Below are positions 5,545-6,379 of a DNA stretch of 6,379 nt, piece by piece. The stretch spans positions 4,054 through 10,432 of the forward strand of contig JALHHV010000207.1 in NCBI GenBank assembly GCA_022837365.1. Reading direction: 5' to 3'. The position numbers and the translations under genes were made by a program. The DNA comes from Desulfovibrio sp. (GTDB lineage: Bacteria > Desulfobacterota > Desulfovibrionia > Desulfovibrionales > Desulfovibrionaceae). Every line of letters begins with the position of its first letter. Position 1 is the first letter of the stretch. The notes under the pieces are model-generated. The model was not told the origin of the DNA. It ran no database searches and saw nothing but the letters and a program-made list of their open reading frames with translations.

Positions 5545-6379
5545 CCGCGCGCCGCATCAAGGTACTGGTGGTGGACGATTCGGCCCTGGTGCGCCAGACG
5601 CTGGGCGACATCGTTTCCGGCGACGACGAACTGGAACTCATCGGCACCGCCTCGGACCCGTTCGTGGCGGCCAAGCGCATGGAGACCGTGGCCCCGGACG
5701 TGATCCTGCTGGACGTGGAGATGCCCCGCATGGACGGCATCACCTTCCTGCGCAAGATCATGACCCAGCACCCCATTCCGGTGGTGATCTGCTCGTCGGT
5801 GACGGAGCAGGGGGCCGAGGCCACCTTCAAGGCCATGGAATACGGCGCGGTGGAGGTCATCCAGAAGCCGCGCATGGGCACCAAGCGGTTCCTGGAGGAA
5901 TCCAGCATCCGCATCTGCGACGCGCTGAAGGCCGCCGCCCGCTCCAAGCTGCGCAAGCTCAGCCCCCTGGCCGCCGGGGTGCCGCCCAAGCTTTCGGCCG
6001 ACGCGGTGCTGCCCGCCGCCACCCCGCTGACCACCACGGTGCAGCAGACCGAGAAGATGGTGGTCATCGGCGCGTCCACGGGCGGCACGGAAGCCCTGCG
6101 CGTGGTGCTGGAGGCCCTGCCCGCCGACTGCCCGCCCATCGCCATCGTGCAGCACATGCCGGAACACTTCACCGCCGCCTTCGCCAACCGGCTCAACGCC
6201 ATCTGCCGGGTGACGGTGAAGGAGGCGCAGGACAACGACGTCATGCGGCGCGGCCAGGCGCTCATCGCGCCGGGCAACCTGCACATGCTGCTCAAGCGCA
6301 ACGGCTCGCGCTACTACGTGGAGGTGCGCGAAGGCCCGCTGGTGCGCAGGCACCGGCCTTCCGTGGACGTGCTGTTCCG
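5541..6379 (+). CDS. cheB: CheB protein-glutamate methylesterase/deamidase (3' partial)
   Basis: A two-domain enzyme that removes methyl groups from receptors (and deamidates Gln) when phosphorylated by CheA; it provides adaptation together with CheR. 279 codons are visible before the window ends. Receiver domain about 5-125: acidic pocket D12-D13, phospho-acceptor D58 ([13 protein letters not shown]), K109 (VIQKP). A linker of about 50 residues with Ala/Pro/Lys follows. The methylesterase domain begins near 171 ([16 protein letters not shown]) with catalytic Ser S179 and catalytic His H205 (IVQHMPEHF). The third triad residue, an Asp in the family's MGxDG motif, should lie beyond the window; the Asp in RPSVDVLF at the visible end is a different conserved position. 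The start overlaps cheR by ATGA. Nothing seen suggests damage. Confidence 0.95.
   Translation, partial: MTARRIKVLVVDDSALVRQTLGDIVSGDDELELIGTASDPFVAAKRMETVAPDVILLDVEMPRMDGITFLRKIMTQHPIPVVICSSVTEQGAEATFKAMEYGAVEVIQKPRMGTKRFLEESSIRICDALKAAARSKLRKLSPLAAGVPPKLSADAVLPAATPLTTTVQQTEKMVVIGASTGGTEALRVVLEALPADCPPIAIVQHMPEHFTAAFANRLNAICRVTVKEAQDNDVMRRGQALIAPGNLHMLLKRNGSRYYVEVREGPLVRRHRPSVDVLF

Noticed and set aside
5483..6353. Long minus-strand open frames opposite cheB
   Set aside because: Antisense shadows of cheB; low-complexity translations without motifs. The + strand frame has the complete CheB receiver and catalytic Ser and His.
6366..6368. Asp in RPSVDVLF of CheB as the catalytic triad Asp
   Set aside because: In the family the catalytic Asp is in the later MGxDG motif; the visible Asp is a separate conserved position, so the triad is incomplete only because the window ends.

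Overview
The window is a high-GC chemotaxis operon, all on the + strand, in the order soluble MCP-like protein, cheY, cheA, cheR, cheB (the last cut by the window end). High GC with strong G/C third-position bias, plus a CheA that carries an extra WRVRFRP-type domain and a MshEN-like helical repeat before its dimerisation domain, suggests a Deltaproteobacterium/Desulfobacterota of the Desulfovibrio (Nitratidesulfovibrio) type. That assignment rests on recalled family resemblance, not on a search.

Layout. 28-1824: a 598-aa cytoplasmic MCP-like coiled-coil protein with two separate receptor-tip-like segments and no membrane anchor. 1890-2342: CheY, a standard 120-residue receiver followed by an abnormal 30-residue tail. 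2250-2430: a roughly 181-bp, relatively AT-rich (about 52% GC by hand count), imperfectly palindromic element that starts exactly where CheY should end. 2431-2507: short leader with a hairpin and the cheA ribosome binding site. 2501/2508-4660: cheA, whose natural start (ATG 2508, with a good RBS) is out of frame with the rest of the gene; a deletion near 2558 that best fits 22 nt removed two turns of the first Hpt helix. 4657-5544: cheR, overlapping cheA by ATGA. 5541-6379: cheB, overlapping cheR by ATGA, receiver plus most of the methylesterase domain.

How the parts work together: the MCP-like protein would control CheA. CheA autophosphorylates on its Hpt histidine and passes phosphate to CheY (motor response) and CheB (receptor demethylation), while CheR methylates receptors. 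No cheW is seen; CheA has its own CheW-like domain.

The most interesting region is the cheY-cheA junction (about 2250-2585), where two independent lesions lie within about 310 bp: a MITE-like insertion that removed the cheY stop codon, and a frameshifting deletion in cheA. The locus looks as if it is decaying or in a phase-off state, unless one lesion is a sequencing artefact. The rest of the window is well-preserved, ordinary chemotaxis coding sequence.
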